From Zonotrichia leucophrys gambelii (Eukaryota; Chordata; Aves; Passeriformes; Passerellidae): DNA of 64,000 bases. Both the position numbers and the translations under genes were made by a program. The stretch is taken from assembly GCF_028769735.1 (NCBI RefSeq), contig NC_088170.1, forward strand, positions 51,121,585-51,185,584, written 5' to 3'. A model generated the notes under the pieces. The model saw only the letters and a program-made list of their open reading frames with translations, did not search any database and was not told where the DNA came from. Below, one piece after another: positions 58,401 to 62,510 of the stretch (position 1 is its first letter; each line of letters begins with the position of its first letter).

Positions 58401-61400
58401 CACCATGATGGTTCAGTTCACTGGGGAAGAACAAACTGAAGTTCTAGCACACCTTGGCTGTCTAAGGGTTGCTGCCTGTGGGTTGTAGCTTCTTATTCAG
58501 CTCTTTAGTAATAATCTTTTTATCTTCTAATTGCTGCTCAGTGCCCTGTTCAACATCTGTATTTTTATCAGGACAAAACTGATTTGGTCATTGAATTTAA
58601 AAAGATTCTGCAACTTACATATTTAGCAAATTAGCTTAGGAACTTTACACCCTGGCTTCCCCATCAAAATTGAAAATTACATGGAATTGAGAAATCTGTA
58701 TAAAGAATGTGATTGCCCAGAGAAGTTGTGGATGCCCCATCACTGGAAGTGTTCAAAGTAAGCTGGGATAGGGCTTTGGAGCAATCTAATGAGGTGAAAT
58801 ACGTCCCTGCCCATATCTCCCTCCCTAAGGCAGGAGGGTTGTAACTGGCTGACCTTTAAAGGTGCCCTCCAGCCCAAACTATTCTATGATTTAGTGTGAA
58901 TTCATACCACAAATGAAAAAGCACTAACACAAGCTTGTAATATTTCACATTATAATTTTAATTTCACATTTGTCTAACACTGAAATGTCAGTAAACTGAT
59001 AGGCAGTCTTACAAAAAGACTGAGGTAATTGTTTTTATCTTCTTTTCCTTCTTTAGTGGTAAACAAACTCACAGGCTGACTTGTCTAAGTCTTTTACCTG
59101 GAGCTAATCTAACTAAACTGTTGTCTCTGACAAAGCAAGATACCAGCACCAAGTCAAGGAAAAAAAGCCCTGTATGCACAGGTTTGATTTTTTTTTTTAA
59201 ATCTTTTGGTGTAACTGTCTTTTAAATGAATTTAATTATAAAATATATCTTATCAAATGGAAAAACATTCAAAATATGAATATAAAAGGGTGACTTCTCT
59301 ATTATCCATATTCATGATCCTTTGCTTGCTAGGTAAACAGCACTGATAAAAGTAATTCCTTTTTTTCAATATTAGTGTGAGAAAGAATTTACATAAGCAA
59401 GTACTATAGATTTGAAGGGACTGAACAGACTATTTCTAATTTTAGGGATAGCTAGACCAAGACAAAAGAAGAAGTAGACATACATCTGTAAAAAACAATT
59501 CCTAAACCAGGAATTTATATCTAATTTATATCTATATATGTTTTGGTGTTTTTTTACCCCATGGCGTATAAGTTTTGCACAATCCTCTGCCATTTTTCCA
59601 TATATGAAAATATTGATGCTGCTGATCTGGGAACACAAGTTATCCGTATCTGGAGGGAAAAAAGCAAAAATGACTCCAATCACTATACCTTCTCCAAACC
59701 ATAACAACAGTGGAAAGAGGCTTACAAAACAAGTTGATCTACAGTCTAAAATTTTTCAATTCATGTACAAACAGGAAATGTGCTAACTGCAGGTATATTG
59801 CTCAGCATATTCTTCATAAGAGGATTAAAATGAGTCTATTGTACATCAGGGTACAATTAAACAGAAATGAAAAAGATTTCCACTTGGATAATTCAATGTA
59901 TAGTGTTAGATTAACAACAGACCCTATTGTAGAATCTATTATAAACTGAAGATATTCTAGGTCATAGAAATATTAATTAATAGCCTTCCAGGAAGACTGA
60001 AGCAGAAATAATGTTATTTTTAGAGTTTCCTACTTTTTACTGTTTCAATGACTTAGATGTGCAAACTTATGTTTCTATGGAGAATGTGCACGAACTCTCC
60101 TCTCCTGAACAGTCACTGAAATCATCAAGAGTCAGGGAGGTTAAGCACCCCTTTGAGAAACCTGGAGCCAGCAGGGAGACTGACTGAGGTCCCAACAATT
60201 CCATTCACCTCTGCTAACACCAGGCACAGGCAGCAGCACCAGGCAGGGGCTGCACACCCCAGGCTGGCTGCTCAGGAGTCAGGAGGCTCAGAGGGAGCAC
60301 ATGATGATTCCCAGCCACTGTAAGGAATCAGCTGAGAATGAAATGAAAGGGAATGGAAAGTTCCTTGAATGCAACAGACCCCTGACAAATGACCTCCTCC
60401 ACCTTCCTGACTGGAGGAGATAATAAATTTAAGACTTAAAAGGAACATATTAATTTTTCATATAATTTCATATCATGATGAACAATTCAGGTCTTTCAAA
60501 GTGCTAATTTAGTTACTGGTATTTAAATACTTGAGTAGTCAGGTGAAATTTCCTTTTCTTAAATGCTTAAATTAAAATGGAATGAAACACAAATATTTTG
60601 CTGCTATTCCAAACACTGACTTACATTAAAAGTGCCCTTACAAAGTATATGCTATTTATATTATGTGGTAACTATTATATGTGCAATTTTCTTGGTCCTT
60701 TTTATGATAAGCAGTTTGAAAATACACCATTAAAGCTATACATATAGCTAATACATTCCCAGGACAGTCTTTTAAAAAGTTATGCAACAAGAAGTCTACT
60801 TCTTGTAGAGAATATAAAGATATATAGATATATAAAGATATACACAGATATATAGATATATAAAGATATATAAATATAAAGACTGCATTGGTTCTATTAA
60901 CATATCTGGCATAAGTTTAAGATAAACTTTCTTCTTAAGAAAATGAACATTTTTAGAGATTATTTTAAATCTAACATTCTATTGAACACAAAAGCAGGAA
61001 CTACTGACGTAGCACCATAAATTTAATATGTATACTTAAATGTAGTACCTTGAACAACAATCTTGAAAAAGTCTGTTCCATCTCTGAGTTTTGTTAATGG
61101 GTAGGAAAGAGTAACTATTCCCTACGAAGCAAAAAATAAAATACAATGTTGTGAATTTAGACTGTATGCCTCTAAACTACTGCAATACTGATAGCAACTG
61201 AAACATCTGTAAGATAAAAAAGGCAGAATTTATGGAACAAGCATAAATTGCCATTTACATTCTTAACGAAAAAAAGAAAAACCAACTGCTATGGATAGCA
61301 ACAAAAAGCAACATTCCTGAGACATAACAAAGCAAGTATTACATGTCAATATTATTTAGATTCCACTGACCAGATGATAAATTTAAACAATAAAACAGTA

Positions 61401-62466
61401 GCTATGGAACTATTCATGTAACTTTTAGTAGTTACAAAAATAGCAAAAAGACTAGAGTTTTAGCACAAAAGCTGAAAGGAATCTAAAGAGTTAGTGATCA
61501 AAATCTTAAGAGATACAGCAATTCCTCCAAAAACCTTGGCAAAGGATTACAACGTAAATATCAGAAAAATATCTCATTCAAGATATAATAGATGCATATG
61601 AAGATAAAAAACCTTCTGTGGAAAAAAAAAATACAGCCGTGAGAACAGTATTACGAAGTTCTGAAACCGTCATGTCCTAATTGCTTGGCAATAATAAAAA
61701 TGCTCTAAATGACCCTATGATTTAACAATTAATTCAAAATACTCTTTTTCATTGTAATGCTGGAGTTACAATGAAGCAAAAATCAGCAACTTCAGTGATA
61801 TTAACATCTCCTTGGAATCCACATATCTAGTTAGAAGGAGGGTATCATCAACAAAAAATGTCAGTCAAGTGTATTCTTTCACAGAACTGCAGATAAAGCA
61901 CTGTAACCTTCTCAACAACAAATCTAAAAAAAAAGTTAAATAAAGAAAAATAAAATTACTGAAAACAGACTGCAAAATGCTTAAAAAATGACACAAACAG
62001 CACAAAAATAAACTAAAAGGTTTTTTGTAAAAAGAGAGTATGATAATATGTCTATAAATGCAACATTAGGAGGATAGTCAGGTAAATCACAGTGATTTTA
62101 CAGTACACATATTCAGTGGGAAACTTGACTTAAATGATAGCAAATGCTTATTAAACGAAATCAAGATAAAATATGCAGCAGGGAATTGTTACTCCAGAGG
62201 CCTTACAGAGTAAAATTTGTCCTACAACGTGCTGAGGAGTAATCCAAATCAAATTCAACAAGATTTTACTATCTGTTTTATAAAGAAATAACATCACTCC
62301 ACAAAACCTCAACATTATTTATAAATGCTGATTTCCAAAATAATTTGATAATTTCATCTCCTTAGTAAAACTCATTAGTCTTCTCTGTGAAAAACAGGAA
62401 CTTACCTGTTCAAACCAGAAAGGTTTCTCACTTGTTTTCAAAATTACAGCTTTGTTTAAAATGTCA
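13343..62466 (-). CDS. POT1: POT1, protection of telomeres 1 (19 coding exons, 5' end missing)
   Basis: POT1 binds the 3' G-strand overhang of telomeres and, tethered by TPP1, is part of shelterin; it blocks ATR signalling and controls telomerase access. The exons listed separately join into 755 codons ending in TAG, with consistent phases at every junction and GT/AG at every intron. From residue 134 on, the product aligns over its whole length with human POT1 from about residue 9 (634 aa): OB1 (about 134-235), OB2 (about 240-400), then the C-terminal OB3/HJR-like region (about 430-755). DNA-contact residues equivalent to human F31, F62, Y89, Q94, Y223, H266 and R273 are present, as are the four zinc cysteines (503, 506, 624, 627). 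About 128 residues precede OB1 and have no counterpart in human POT1. The initiator ATG was not found. As I recall, chicken Pot1 is also longer than human, near 778 aa, which fits 755 plus a small missing exon. Identity is very secure; the far N-terminus is less so. Confidence 0.97.
13456..14456 (-). other. POT1: POT1 intron between exons 18 and 19
   Basis: GTCAGT ... TTGGTAG intron of about 1 kb. I see no repeat or gene in it. Confidence 0.85.
14457..14562 (-). CDS. POT1: POT1 exon 18: C-terminal OB3
   Basis: Encodes residues 684-718 ([20 protein letters not shown] ... [11 protein letters not shown]) plus one base of Gly719. KFFQIPASE and CPPG are shared with human. Acceptor TCTCTTTCAG, donor TAG|GTCAGT. 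Confidence 0.97.
14563..16702 (-). other. POT1: POT1 intron between exons 17 and 18
   Basis: Contains a close direct repeat, TTTACTTACAGTAAATTAAA, in two copies at about 15892-15911 and 15916-15935. Opposed open frames at 15409-15684 resemble no family I know. Confidence 0.85.
15892..15938. repeat. Two-copy direct repeat
   Basis: TTTACTTACAGTAAATTAAA occurs twice in tandem, separated by a few bases. Each copy contains the short inverted repeat TTTACT...AGTAAA. Probably a local duplication; no function inferred. Confidence 0.7.
16703..16788 (-). CDS. POT1: POT1 exon 17: C-terminal OB3
   Basis: Encodes residues 656-683 ([20 protein letters not shown] then LNAYLFDD), matching human [29 protein letters not shown]. 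Acceptor GTTTTAG, donor GAT|GTAAGT; phase 0 out. One residue is missing relative to human at the junction (LFDD-EKFF versus LMDSDKFF). Confidence 0.96.
16789..18250 (-). other. POT1: POT1 intron between exons 16 and 17
   Basis: AT-rich intron of 1.5 kb with no repeat or gene that I recognise. Confidence 0.85.
18251..18345 (-). CDS. POT1: POT1 exon 16: second zinc cysteine pair
   Basis: Encodes residues 624-654, opening with CKQC (residues 624 and 627, equivalent to human C503 and C506), which completes the zinc site with exon 13. The rest ([20 protein letters not shown] ...) is variable but keeps the SW and the run-up to the GI.LLQYVF strand. Acceptor AATGCTAG; the donor AAG|GTTAGC is the weakest in the gene. 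Confidence 0.94.
18619..19389 (+). mobile_element. CR1 LINE 3' end, split by an LTR insertion
   Basis: The left part (18619-18850: CTGAGAGAACTGGGATTGTTCAGCCTGG ... CACTGGAACAGGCTGTCCAG) and the right part (19241-19389: AAAATCTGTGGATTCC ... AACCCAAACCATTCTATGATTCTAAG) are consecutive segments of the avian CR1 3' region. They are interrupted by the LTR at 18851-19234. Removing the LTR and one copy of its duplication restores the normal order (CAGGCTGTCCAG then AAAATCTGTGG). The ATTCTATGATTCT tail is the diagnostic CR1 terminus. Orientation is plus, antisense to POT1. Confidence 0.88.
18851..19234 (-). mobile_element. Solo LTR (ERVK-like, passerine type), 384 bp, nested in CR1
   Basis: Bounded by TGTGACCG on the left and TGCGACA on the right (TGT ... 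ACA), with a perfect 6-bp duplication GTCCAG at 18845-18850 and 19235-19240. A 6-bp duplication is typical of ERVK-type integration. Read on the minus strand it starts TGTCGCAGACATC, has CCAAT-like promoter boxes, and has AATAAA close to its 3' end, so its orientation is minus. I know this LTR as abundant in songbirds, which is the main basis for the passerine call. No coding interior remains. Confidence 0.85.
20813..20851. repeat. TA/TG microsatellite
   Basis: Alternating purine-pyrimidine run of TA units with TGTATACATATACA in the middle. Within a POT1 intron. Confidence 0.85.
21245..21380 (-). CDS. POT1: POT1 exon 15: HJR-like domain
   Basis: Encodes residues 579-622 ([20 protein letters not shown], then a highly conserved [21 protein letters not shown]). 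The human counterpart is [20 protein letters not shown] ... [14 protein letters not shown]. Acceptor TTTTTAATAG, donor TGG|GTAGGT, splitting the Gly623 codon after two bases. Confidence 0.97.
21381..22637 (-). other. POT1: POT1 intron between exons 14 and 15
   Basis: No gene or mobile element recognised; short A-runs at 21399-21407 and 22162-22174. Confidence 0.85.
22638..22843 (-). CDS. POT1: POT1 exon 14: OB3 / HJR-like domain
   Basis: Encodes residues 510-577 ([18 protein letters not shown] ... [20 protein letters not shown] ... [20 protein letters not shown]), matching human QEVPHEGDLDIIFQDGA through [20 protein letters not shown]. It is more diverged than the OB folds, as usual for this half. 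Acceptor GTTTTAG, donor AAG|GTAAGG. Confidence 0.96.
22844..23868 (-). other. POT1: POT1 intron between exons 13 and 14
   Basis: About 1 kb of AT-rich sequence; nothing recognised. Confidence 0.85.
23869..24025 (-). CDS. POT1: POT1 exon 13: OB3 start with first zinc cysteine pair
   Basis: Encodes residues 458-508 ([13 protein letters not shown] ... [14 protein letters not shown] ... [10 protein letters not shown]). It aligns with human LTDHQYLER ... [16 protein letters not shown] ... KLHCPKCHL. Cys503 and Cys506 correspond to human C382 and C385, half of the zinc site in the HJR-like insertion. This region belongs to the TPP1-binding half. Acceptor TTTTGCAG, donor CTT|GTAAGT. Confidence 0.97.
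24026..24467 (-). other. POT1: POT1 intron between exons 12 and 13
   Basis: A short 0.44-kb intron with nothing else recognised. Confidence 0.85.
24468..24512 (-). CDS. POT1: POT1 exon 12: 45-nt microexon-like hinge
   Basis: Encodes residues 443-456 with split codons at both ends. The motif RCQQLSVT matches human ERCQQLSAT and anchors it. Acceptor TTTATTTTAG, donor CAG|GTAGGT. Its length is a multiple of three, so skipping it would preserve the frame. Confidence 0.93.
24513..25654 (-). other. POT1: POT1 intron between exons 11 and 12
   Basis: Contains a CTTCCTTC-rich stretch and a degenerate (TAGA/CA)n run at about 24536-24640, responsible for low-complexity open frames there. No gene recognised. 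Confidence 0.85.
25655..25740 (-). CDS. POT1: POT1 exon 11: variable hinge
   Basis: Encodes residues 414-441 ([20 protein letters not shown] ...). It corresponds to the poorly conserved human stretch after LPESNSDVDQLKK (DLESANLTANQHSD ...), between OB2 and the C-terminal half. Acceptor ATCACTAG, donor CAG|GTAAGA. The exon call rests on short similarity (LES.tLT), on splice signals, and on phase: two bases from exon 10 in, one base out. Confidence 0.9.
25741..28042 (-). other. POT1: POT1 intron between exons 10 and 11
   Basis: Mostly occupied by the antisense CR1 at 26345-27700. A CA/TA microsatellite lies at about 25797-25815. The remainder is AT-rich with no gene. Confidence 0.85.
26345..27700 (+). 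mobile_element. CR1 LINE fragment with broken reverse transcriptase
   Basis: Translated pieces in different frames match the CR1 ORF2 reverse transcriptase in order: [20 protein letters not shown] (about 26455-26515), [10 protein letters not shown] (about 26590), then [20 protein letters not shown] (about 26795-26850). The last carries the first catalytic Asp motif (YLDLSKAFD). Frameshifts separate them, stops follow, and the place of the FADD catalytic box reads as FAGD, so it is inactive. The C-terminal RT region is deleted and the sequence passes into the CR1 3' UTR (CTACAACAAGG ... TTCTTCACAGAAAG ... CCTAAATGATTCTGATTCC). Antisense to POT1 within an intron. Confidence 0.9.
28043..28203 (-). 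CDS. POT1: POT1 exon 10: end of OB2
   Basis: Encodes residues 360-412 plus two bases of Glu413. [13 protein letters not shown] and [20 protein letters not shown] match human residues 236-282. The equivalents of human H266 (389), Y271 (394) and R273 (396) are kept; human S270 is Cys here (393). The segment [13 protein letters not shown] is the variable loop. Acceptor TTTCAG after a long T-rich tract, donor AGA|GTAAGT. Confidence 0.97.
28204..34165 (-). other. POT1: POT1 intron between exons 9 and 10
   Basis: A 6-kb intron. Apart from the old CR1 tail at 28298-28385 I see only AT-rich DNA with scattered chance open frames (for example 30217-30563, 31364-31573, 31703-31894), none resembling a known protein. 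Confidence 0.85.
28298..28385 (-). mobile_element. Old CR1 3' end fragment
   Basis: ACCACAGAACAGCTGAAGCTGG ... GATCTCTGGTGATTACCTTGTTCAACTC follows the reverse complement of the CR1 tail (ACAGAATGG..GAGGTTGGAAGGGACCTCTGGAGATCATCTGGTCCAAC), with many differences. An ancient copy; borders approximate. Confidence 0.5.
34166..34321 (-). CDS. POT1: POT1 exon 9: OB2
   Basis: Encodes residues 308-359, 52 whole codons, starting [14 protein letters not shown] (human VWDGTRTPFPSWRV). It includes DILVYDNHV, whose Tyr348 corresponds to human Y223, an OB2 contact and a residue mutated in human cancers. Acceptor TTGCATTGCAG, donor AAG|GTAATG. Confidence 0.97.
34322..38353 (-). other. POT1: POT1 intron between exons 8 and 9
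   Basis: A 4-kb intron with the tRNA-derived SINE at 34618-34765 and a small inverted repeat, ATGGAGATG-AATA-CATCTCCAT, near 36541-36562. Otherwise AT-rich and unassigned. Confidence 0.85.
34618..34765 (-). mobile_element. tRNA-Ile-derived SINE with CR1 tail (TguSINE1-like)
   Basis: Read on the minus strand, the first part follows tRNA-Ile: an A box (TGTCTCAGCTGGTCAGAGC, + coordinates 34733-34751), GTGGTGCT-like anticodon arm, CCAAGGTT, and a B box (GGTTCAATCCC, + 34696-34706). It then runs into a CR1-type 3' tail (GACTTGATGATCTTTGTGGGTCCCTTCCAGCTCAGAATATTGTGCCATTCTGTG). This head-plus-CR1-tail design is that of the zebra finch SINE known as TguSINE1, mobilised by CR1 proteins; the name is from memory. 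The tRNA part has many changes and is not a functional tRNA gene. Confidence 0.82.
38354..38644 (-). CDS. POT1: POT1 exon 8: end of OB1, linker and start of OB2
   Basis: The largest exon, 97 whole codons (residues 211-307). It holds the OB1 contact residues equivalent to human Y89 (214) and Q94 (219), the conserved FASLTFDGT ... GAP.IPRTSS region, a variable linker helix ([13 protein letters not shown]), and the first OB2 strand ([22 protein letters not shown]). At the OB2 contact position human Q160-Y161 the sequence reads Leu-Phe, so the stacking Tyr is replaced by Phe. Acceptor TTATTACAG, donor AAG|GTAGAC. The frame stays open into both introns by chance. Confidence 0.97.
38645..45496 (-). 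other. POT1: POT1 intron between exons 7 and 8
   Basis: A 6.9-kb intron inside OB1. It carries the CR1 tail at 43594-43675 and homopolymer runs (T at 41407-41419, G at 42624-42632, A-runs near 42664). No other gene or element recognised. Confidence 0.85.
43594..43675 (+). mobile_element. CR1 3' tail fragment
   Basis: GGGCATGGTGG ... AGGTTGGATTTGATGATCGTGACTG ... CTTCCAATCTTAATGATTCTCTGGTTCTGTG matches the last 80 or so bases of CR1 (TTGGACTTGATGATCTTAGAGGTCTTTTCCAACCTAAATGATTCTGTGATTCTGTG). Truncated at the 5' side, as most CR1 copies are. Confidence 0.75.
45497..45627 (-). CDS. POT1: POT1 exon 7: second half of OB1
   Basis: Encodes residues 168-210 ([20 protein letters not shown] ... [10 protein letters not shown]), nearly identical to human residues 43-85. 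The Phe of LFSGN (residue 187) corresponds to human F62, which stacks on telomeric DNA. The intron behind it (6.9 kb) splits Asp167. Acceptor TTTTACAG, donor AAG|GTATGT. Confidence 0.97.
45628..52482 (-). other. POT1: POT1 intron between exons 6 and 7
   Basis: A 6.9-kb intron interrupting the Asp167 codon in OB1. No mobile element recognised with confidence. A candidate cryptic terminal exon at about 50118-50280 is described among the findings. A short (TAAA)n run lies at about 48268-48281. Confidence 0.85.
52483..52597 (-). CDS. POT1: POT1 exon 6: first half of OB1
   Basis: Encodes residues 129-166 plus the first base of Asp167. From [13 protein letters not shown] onward it matches the human N-terminus (YIYTPLNQLKGGT), so this is where homology to human POT1 begins. 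It includes [12 protein letters not shown], in which the first Phe (residue 156) is the equivalent of human F31, a base-stacking residue. Acceptor CTTTTCAG, donor CTG|GTATGT. There is no Met at the position of the human start; residue 129 follows in frame from exon 5. Confidence 0.96.
52598..53761 (-). other. POT1: POT1 intron between exons 5 and 6
   Basis: Begins GTGAGT and ends CTTTTCAG. A G-run (GGTGGTGGGGGGGGTT) at about 53003-53018 is the only notable low-complexity element. Confidence 0.85.
53762..53809 (-). CDS. POT1: POT1 exon 5: linker to OB1
   Basis: A 48-nt exon, phase 0 at both ends, encoding residues 113-128 ([16 protein letters not shown]). Acceptor TTCTCCACAG, donor GTG|GTGAGT, both good. 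The sequence is low in complexity (Ala/Ser/Thr), as expected for a flexible linker between the extra domain and OB1. Since it is symmetrical in phase, skipping it would not shift the frame. A perfect hairpin sits 186 bp upstream in the preceding intron. Confidence 0.85.
53996..54054. repeat. Perfect inverted repeat, 28-bp arms, 3-base loop
   Basis: Left arm 53996-54023 (GTATTTACTGCACTCACACT then CATACATA) is the exact reverse complement of right arm 54027-54054, separated only by AGG. Pairing stops abruptly outside the arms. The stem itself is not a simple repeat, though it contains CACTCACACTCA. Probably a recent template-switch product or foldback; the loop is too tight for a typical microRNA precursor. 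Confidence 0.95.
55485..55502. repeat. (CA)n microsatellite
   Basis: About nine CA units within a POT1 intron. Confidence 0.9.
55659..55769 (-). CDS. POT1: POT1 exon 4: end of extra OB-like domain
   Basis: Encodes residues 76-112, 37 whole codons ([18 protein letters not shown] ... EAGSTIY). Acceptor CCCATAG, donor TAT|GTACGT. With exon 3 it reads [16 protein letters not shown], comparable to OB1 '[15 protein letters not shown]'. It then becomes acidic and polar (EREDDRHD) before a last predicted strand (GSTIYIY). The short acidic loop is not seen in human POT1. Confidence 0.87.
55770..59557 (-). other. POT1: POT1 intron between exons 3 and 4
   Basis: A 3.8-kb intron with a CR1 tail at 58711-58890. 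No other gene or element recognised. Confidence 0.82.
58711..58890 (+). mobile_element. CR1 3' end fragment
   Basis: GATTGCCCAGAGAAGTTGTGGATGCCCCATCACTGGAAGTGTTCAAAG ... CAGGAGGGTTGTAACTGGCTGACCTTTAAAGGTGCCCTCCAGCCCAAACTATTCTATGATT reads straight through the last 180 bases of CR1. Antisense to POT1. Confidence 0.9.
59558..59649 (-). CDS. POT1: POT1 exon 3: extra N-terminal OB-like domain
   Basis: Completes Asp45 and encodes residues 46-75 ([20 protein letters not shown] ... LIRHG). The acceptor is CCTCCAG after a pyrimidine-rich tract; the donor is GGG|GTAAAA. The hydrophobic alternation 'INIFIYGK' followed by 'CAKLIRHG' matches the '[11 protein letters not shown] ... KIYKVGD' part of OB1, where the strand leads into the helix and the 'xxGD' turn. 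Phase 2 in and phase 0 out agree with the neighbouring exons. Confidence 0.86.
59650..61048 (-). other. POT1: POT1 intron between exons 2 and 3
   Basis: Contains a GC-richer, unassigned block at about 60110-60420 and the tandem repeat at 60818-60870. Confidence 0.82.
60818..60870. repeat. Two-copy tandem repeat, period 28
   Basis: AGATATATAGATATATAAAG plus ATATA occurs at 60818-60842 and again, identically, at 60846-60870, separated by CAC. Just to its left is a 9-bp inverted repeat (ACAAGAAGT-CT-ACTTCTTGT). Confidence 0.85.
61049..61121 (-). CDS. POT1: POT1 exon 2: extra N-terminal OB-like domain
   Basis: Encodes residues 21-44 ([20 protein letters not shown] and then IVVQ) plus the first base of the Asp45 codon. 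Acceptor TTCGTAG|GG, donor AAG|GTACTA. The pattern '[18 protein letters not shown]' parallels OB1 '[19 protein letters not shown]' of the same protein, including the K-x-GTD turn, so this is probably the strand 1-2 region of a further OB fold. It has no counterpart in human POT1. Confidence 0.85.
61122..62405 (-). other. POT1: POT1 intron between exons 1 and 2 of the window
   Basis: GTAAGT ... CTTCGTAG intron of 1.3 kb, AT-rich, with nothing else recognised. Confidence 0.75.
62406..62466 (-). CDS. POT1: POT1 exon 1 in window: start of extra N-terminal domain
   Basis: Encodes window residues 1-20 ([10 protein letters not shown] ... FWFEQ). The donor is strong (CAG|GTAAGT at 62405) and joins in phase 0 to the next exon, giving FWFEQ-GIVTL, which lines up with the first strands of OB1 (VNLYG-VVKF). 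The acceptor chosen (TATAG at 62467) lies at the edge of a TG/TA microsatellite rather than a proper pyrimidine tract, and leaves one base of a split codon. The frame stays open upstream to an ATG at 62502-62504, but that stretch is translated microsatellite and is unlikely to be the true start. The donor is well supported; the 5' boundary is uncertain. Confidence 0.6.
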
Positions 62467-62510
62467 CTATATATATACACACATGCATATGTACACACAC
62501 ACACATCTAT
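62467..62510. repeat. TA/CA microsatellite next to a POT1 exon
   Basis: On the plus strand: ATATATATACACACATGCATATGTACACACACACACA and so on. On the transcribed strand it becomes TG/TA repeats ending in ATATATAG, the acceptor used for the first visible POT1 exon. Confidence 0.85.

Noticed and set aside
62406..62504. ATG at 62502-62504 in frame with the first visible exon as the POT1 start
   Set aside because: The intervening codons are translated TG/TA microsatellite, an improbable N-terminus; an acceptor at the repeat edge is more likely.
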